Below, piece after piece: positions 59,362 through 64,000 of a stretch of DNA of 64,000 nt. The notes under the pieces are model-generated. The model was not told where the DNA came from. It did no database searches and was given only the letters and a program-made list of their open reading frames with translations. Each line of letters begins with the position of its first letter. Within the stretch, counting starts at the first letter, position 1. The DNA comes from Planoprotostelium fungivorum (Eukaryota > Evosea > Variosea > Cavosteliida > Cavosteliaceae), in contig MDYQ01000114.1 in assembly GCA_003024175.1 (NCBI GenBank), positions 23,304 through 87,303 on the forward strand, given 5' to 3'. The position numbers and the translations under genes were made by a program.

Positions 59362-60393
59362 CTACCTTGTGGTGGTGAAAGAACTATACATTCCGGTTAA
59401 GACCTTCCCCGCGTCATCACAAACTGCGTAAGACACAGAATAAGAGTTGACCACATCGCCCCTTCTACCCGGCGTCTGCAAGATGTCCGAAACTTGGAAG
59501 GATTGATTGCAAGATGCATCATTACCGATGAAGATGTCAAAGTGCTGGCCCTTGATCTGTTTCGTATCTGAAACCATGACCACACGATTGAACAGAAAAG
59601 TATCTGAATCGAAATGTAAGCGAGCAGAAGCCGTTCGTCAACCATATCGGAGCACGACTGTGTCATTGTCTGCAGGATAAGTGGTGGCGAAAACACACCA
59701 TCGTACTCTCGAATGACAACTCACGCCCTACACCCCAGGAGGTGGAGGCCAGTTTTCCGTCGGAGCAGACTCCCAACCTGATTGAGTGAGTGCATGATGT
59801 TGATCGCATCGTCTCACCTGCAGTACGGCCGATTGTGCGATGTCCATCCAGAACATATAGTTATCAGGGAGAGGTACTGGATATGATCCGTTGAGATGAA
59901 GGGGCTGGAATCGAAAGGATGTGTAAGCGGTGGACACTGAAGTCGTCAAACTTTCGATCGTGATGATAATATAATGTGTTTCATTATGAAGCATCGATAC
60001 ATTTCGCTCACTCGTTTTCAGCAAGTCCGAGCTCTGACTCAATAAGCTGACCACGGCGACGTTCGTCAAGAGAATGTTTGTATTCGCACGATCGTTCAAG
60101 CCATCGAGTATCAAACGCCGCTGACTGACCACTGAGAGGGGAGCTATAATGGCGGTCACGCTGATGACGAGCCCCAGAGTCATGGCGATGTAAATGGACC
60201 GTATGGACACCAGGGACGACAGTCTGTCTTTCCACCTCTTGCCTCTGTAATGTGATCCGAAGCTGACGGCCGAGCTGAAAGTAGAAGATATCTCTATGGG
60301 CGACACGCTGTGAGCTGAGCTCTCGGGCTCACGACTTTCGATAGGTGGACCATGCTCGCAGGTCCGTGAAGAAATGGTAGAAAGAGCACGCAA
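59362..60393 (-). CDS. Type II membrane receptor-like protein, possibly truncated
   Basis: The cytosolic N-terminus of about 60 residues is Ser/Arg-rich. A membrane span follows (SIYIAMTLGLVISVTAIIA), then an extracellular helical region (LSQSSDLLKTSERNVSMLHN, TSVSTAYTSFRFQPLHLNG) and, in later exons, FSPPLILQTMTQSCSDMVDE and RVVMVSDTKQIKGQHFDIF. The protein ends in MYSSFTTTR without a second span. The layout resembles the sensor half of amoebozoan cyclase or histidine-kinase receptors, in which a second span and a catalytic domain would follow. The frame opens at TTG at 60393; the first in-frame ATG is at 60183, inside the span. Exon joins between 59600 and 59830 are unclear. It may be a pseudogene fragment. 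Confidence 0.45.
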
Positions 60394-60638
60394 ACCCCAG
60401 CTTAAAGTGCGTCAGATTCAACCGTGGTAGCTAGCCTAATATGACTACATCACGGCAGCTTCAGACCGAACAGAATCCTGAGAGAAAAAACAGGAAAATA
60501 CCTGAAGACACAGTCCTAAGGATTACCAATCATCCATCTGGCGATTGTCGACCTCGCTGTGCGTTGAATAGACAGAAAGAGTCATGTTATTTCATCGACG
60601 CGTCGAATCGTTAGAAACGATGAGTAAATCGTCCAACT

Positions 60639-62829
60639 ATGCATAGATTCATATCGAGTGATCACCACAGGAAGGAATGGCTTCGTCGAACCTTCTCGGT
60701 CAGACTCTCATCGAATGCGATCGAATTAATAATCGCATCATCATTCGTCCATCACGTTGTAGAAGAGGAGGCCTCCTCATGTCTTACATCGCACATCCCA
60801 CGACGCATGAGCCAACGTACATGGTCTTTTGGAGTTGGTAGCCTCCTGTCTTCACTCTCCTTCTCCTCCACATCCAACTCAGATCTTCTCAACAGTCCAA
60901 CTGAAGGAAGAGAGAGACGGACCTCCATTTCAGCGCCATCGCCTTCAGGCCTTCGCGTTAGAGCTTCTTTAAATGCCGAGAATTTCTTCCCCGGTTCAAC
61001 TCTATCGTGTCGAGTGAATATCACGCATCTGTCTCCCTCTATAGCGAAGAAAGAACACGACCTTGGAGACGCAGAACCCTCACACGAGACGACAGAACTT
61101 GTCGAGGATGGAATCGGATGGATATGTGCCTGCGTGATGGGAGTTATGACGTGGGATCCCAGTCTGGTCAAATACGAAGCACCTTCAGATCCATCAGAGC
61201 CAGTCAAATTCATGCACGACCCTCGATTCAACTTCCATCCCGATAAATTACCACCCTCTCTGTTGCCCATCATCGATCCTCTCAATGCATTGGGTGAGAC
61301 ATACGATTTTAGCATATCATCCCATCGCTATTCTATTAATGTCGTGATGGACATGATATGACGTAGATGATTGACTTTGTGATAGGAAGCAACGAAGAGG
61401 TCATCTTCAAGACACCTGTATACTTTATCACCGGCTGTGTCACCATGGATTCTCACAGTCAACGCGAATGTGATCTCATCTCCACGCCATCCACATCTGA
61501 CGACATCACCAGACGAATTTCAATGCAAACTACCCTACAACTTACCACCGACATTCAAAGGATCTGGCATCCGATATCGCTACACACTGACCTTATCTAT
61601 TCAACCTCTCAGAGAGACAAATACGACCAAGGTTGCCTCCCTCACCATACCTTTTCGCATCGTGAATCCTTCCAGCTGTGAGTATACAACGTTGTAGATG
61701 GTGATTAAACGTGAGAAATAGCTTCGAAGGAGACGGGTTTACCGAGGGGGTTGAACAGTGGACACGATTATGATTTGAACAGCAGAGAACTAGAAACGAC
61801 AAAGACACTGAGTGGTCTGAAGCAGCAGCAACAGCTGACGAACGGGAGGAGACAGAATATAGATCAGGTGAAAAGATGAAGAAGTCATGTCATCATGCGA
61901 TCGTCTCGATCGTCATCTGATCAGACGTAGTTTTCAGAGGCAAATCATCTCTTGTTGTTATCCCAACACGATTTCACCCACAGTTTGAAACGTAACGCAC
62001 AATTGTTCGAGGAGAACTCTCGGCCGGTGAGGAAAAAAGAAAAAAAGAGCGTGGGGATTGAAGAGAAGCCAGGTGAATATGACGGTGAAGAAGGGAGGCC
62101 ATCAGATTGTAAAGTTGACCATCAACCGAACCGTCTTGTCTTTGGGTGACGTCATCAAAGGAATTTTAGATTTCTCATCGTGCAGCGAGAAGACCAGATG
62201 TTATCAGGTGAATCTCCATCAAAAGAGAGAGAAATCACAATTCATCTCGTTTATCCAATCTGTTCAGAAAAACTTTCTTCCAAACAAACTTTCTGCCAAA
62301 AAAAATGAAAAAAAAAGATGACGAGGGCAGGTATCGATCCGTTTAGAAATGGAAGAGAGCATCTGTGCAGAGAGGGTGAATTCGACGAGAGCTGGTAAGG
62401 CGATGACGAGGGTTGCGGCGGAGCATCATCAGATGCTGCGGAATCACAGGAACTCCTCTTTCAGCTTTCAGATCCCTTCTGATGGTACACAAGAGATGCT
62501 GACAGACATGGGTGAGCACATCATCACATCATCACATCACATCATCCATGACACTTTCATCCTTTCACGTTTCATCGTTGGCGATCATCATGATGACAAT
62601 GATCTTGACCATGATGAAATAAGAACTGAAAGAAGAGACAGTGAACGTTCGATGGCGCTTGAATTTCGAGTTCATCACTGGAAACGCAAAAACAACGACA
62701 GACGAAGGAATACTGTTAACGACACACGCAACGGTTCAATCTCTCAATTGGTTGCTGCCACTGCGAATCATCGTGGCTTCGTTACCCCCGGAGTCCATCT
62801 ACAACCTGCCCGTTGTCATCTTCTGTTAG
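60639..62829 (+). CDS. RGP1: RGP1 homologue, Rab6 GEF complex partner
   Basis: RGP1 pairs with RIC1 as a GEF for Rab6/Ypt6 at the Golgi. The conserved start of the fold is SGLRVRASLNAENFFPGSTL and SCRVNITHLSPS. The signature LPYNLPPTFKGSGIRYRYTL with LTIPFRIVNPS lies near 61530-61680. GDVIKGILDFSSCSEKTRCY follows near 62145-62205, and VRWRLNFEFITGNAKTTTDE near 62645-62705. The end NLPVVIFC is short compared with animal RGP1. A Gln-rich linker (LKQQQQLTN) lies near 61815-61845. The intron ending at 61699 has the CGTTGTAG acceptor. The start is either the ATG at 60639 or the one at 60807 (MSQRTWSFGVGSLLSSL); the second fits the family better. RIC1 is not in the window. Confidence 0.8.
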
Positions 62830-62911
62830 ATAAATTGTTCGTACGATGTGATGTCCCGTTACGATGTCATCCAGTGAATAACAAGTGACTCGCTTACACT
62901 GTCGACATTCT

Positions 62912-64000
62912 TTATCTGTGCCGTTGATTCTGATTCATGTACAGACTCGGCGTGGCTATACTGTAGCTGGGCGTCGCTATGCTCGGTTTATCACTGTTCG
63001 CTCCATTCGTTGTCGTCACGTTAGAAGTGGTTGCAGTCTGTGCGCTCTTGCTGTGGGGCAAGTGACCGTTCGGTTGGGTCATGATGTGAGGCGGTATCGA
63101 TTGTGAATTCGAGAGAGTGTGGTGGTGACTCATGCCAGGTGGTAGCTGAGACATGGCAGGATGGATGGTCATCGGGTAGACGTAAGGGTGGGGTGCCATT
63201 TGGTAAGCCAGAGAGTAAGCGGCTCTGAGAGGATCTGTATTCATCAGCAGCTGCATCAGCGACGATGATGGGGTGCGGGGGAATTAAAATGAAATAAAAC
63301 CTACCGTTCATGGCGTAATATGATTCGACCATCACATTAGAGTCACTCATGGGCCTCATGTAGGCTGTTTCCATTCGGCCGAGGACGTTCCTTATGAAGT
63401 TGGCGGCGAAGGGAAGATTATCGTATGGGATCTTTTCAAACTCTCGGTTCATGTTTTCCATCCATCTCTTGGCATCAAACTCTTCCTGATGGATTGTCAG
63501 ATGTGTGATGTCATTCGATCGAGAAGGGCAATGTGATGATTGATATGATGAGACGAACCGATCGACGATGGAAACTCGTGCTTCACCTTCTGCGGTGGTG
63601 GTTGACTCTCTGTCTTTATCGTTGCAGCAGGTGGTGGAGAAGGAGAGACCCCCGTGGGTGATGGGGGAGAAGATTCCTCATCGCTGCTGGCGGCTGGCAT
63701 GTCTTTCGCTGAATCCCAAAATGTCCTGGCCACTTTTGTATGAAGCTTTCTTCGCACCTGTTCCATCACATGTCAGAGATTGTCTATGATCGAGAGGTGG
63801 ACTCACATCGGCCGCAGAGGGGTCTTGAAACTGTCTCATCTTGACGCTGAGACGAAACGGGCTCGAGAGGCCTGCCGCAAGACAGACACCTCCATCGTAG
63901 AGGGTGATGAGAGTGGAGAATTCTGCATAGCGGAGGGAGATGTTCTTAACGTCTCCTCGGGATGGAAACTGAATCGGTTAATGATTATCGGTGGCGATTG
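62912..64000 (-). CDS. 3' part of an unrecognised regulatory-type protein
   Basis: The gene runs off the right edge, so only its C-terminal exons are seen. They read, in order of translation, SRGDVKNISLRYAEFSTLI, YDGGVCLAAGLSSPFRLSVK, VRRKLHTKVARTFWDSAKD, an acidic Ser/Pro-rich linker (SSDEESSPPSPTGVSPSPPP), then MENMNREFEKIPYDNLPFAA and FIRNVLGRMETAYMRPMSD. The last exon is Met/Pro/His/Ser-rich low complexity (MSHHHTLSNSQSIPPHIM). A folded beta-rich start with a disordered Ser/Pro and His/Met tail suggests a nuclear regulator, but I cannot name the family. Introns are 40-60 nt. Confidence 0.55.

Noticed and set aside
1-64000. Transposons, retroelements, integrated viruses and CRISPR arrays
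   Set aside because: No reverse transcriptase, integrase, transposase, capsid or terminal-repeat pattern was recognisable, and short repeats seen are intronic microsatellites.

Overview
The window is eukaryotic nuclear DNA with compact, intron-dense protein genes. Most introns are about 40-50 nt, begin GTGAG/GTAAG and end in YAG. Genes lie on both strands and are often separated by only 100-600 bp. The gene content (WASH, TRAPPC12, RGP1, a BIRC6-type E2, mitochondrial NFS1 and MCCC2, TSPO) together with very large beta-helix receptor kinases best fits a free-living amoebozoan of the protosteloid/variosean type. That placement is inference from gene style; no rRNA or organellar marker is present to prove it. 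I recognised no tRNA, rRNA, CRISPR array or transposon.

Layout. 0.25-0.8 kb (-): end of a GPI-type surface protein. 0.95-3.8 kb (+): prolyl-oligopeptidase-family peptidase. 4.0-4.4 kb (+): small membrane coiled-coil protein. 4.6-6.2 kb (+): MORN-repeat protein. 6.5-7.7 kb (-): a membrane protein ending in a J-domain. 7.9-8.8 kb: a divergent pair of small hydrophobic proteins. 8.8-19.4 kb: two head-to-head receptor kinases whose ectodomains are built of GGA-I / N-rich beta-helix repeats. 19.5-29.8 kb (+): a giant BIRC6-type ubiquitin-conjugating protein with a SPRY domain. 29.9-31.2 kb (+): an unrecognised protein. 31.8-33.7 kb (-): cysteine desulfurase. 34.2-35.1 kb (-): unrecognised. 35.6-36.3 kb (-): TSPO. 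36.4-38.5 kb (+): WASH. 39.1-41.4 kb (+): a codon-biased two-repeat surface glycoprotein. 41.8-43.8 kb (-): WD40-like protein. 44.5-48.8 kb (+): beta-helix/LRR/GPS-like single-pass receptor. 49.1-53.6 kb (-): G8-domain GPI protein. 53.8-54.1 kb (-): tiny gene. 54.2-56.9 kb (-): MCCC2. 57.0-58.6 kb (+): TRAPPC12. 58.7-59.3 kb (+): small ORFs, one of which carries an out-of-frame copy of a TRAPPC12 segment. 59.4-60.4 kb (-): partial membrane receptor. 60.6-62.8 kb (+): RGP1. 62.9-64.0 kb (-): 3' part of an unrecognised gene that leaves the window.

Functionally the window mixes cell-surface sensing and adhesion (two kinases, the LRR/GPS protein, the G8 protein, the two-repeat adhesin, the GPI protein at the left end) with endosome/Golgi traffic (WASH for actin on endosomes, TRAPPC12 for tethering, RGP1 as a Rab GEF partner) and mitochondrial metabolism (NFS1, MCCC2, TSPO). 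The most unusual items are the mirrored receptor-kinase pair with bacterial-Pmp-like ectodomains, the single-pass LRR protein with a GPS-like cysteine box lacking the cleavage tripeptide, a 62-nt duplicate of TRAPPC12 that a neighbouring ORF reads in another frame, and recurrent sequence words at intron ends. Exon borders are hand-derived and not all were checked; coordinates given for spliced genes are from start codon to stop codon.
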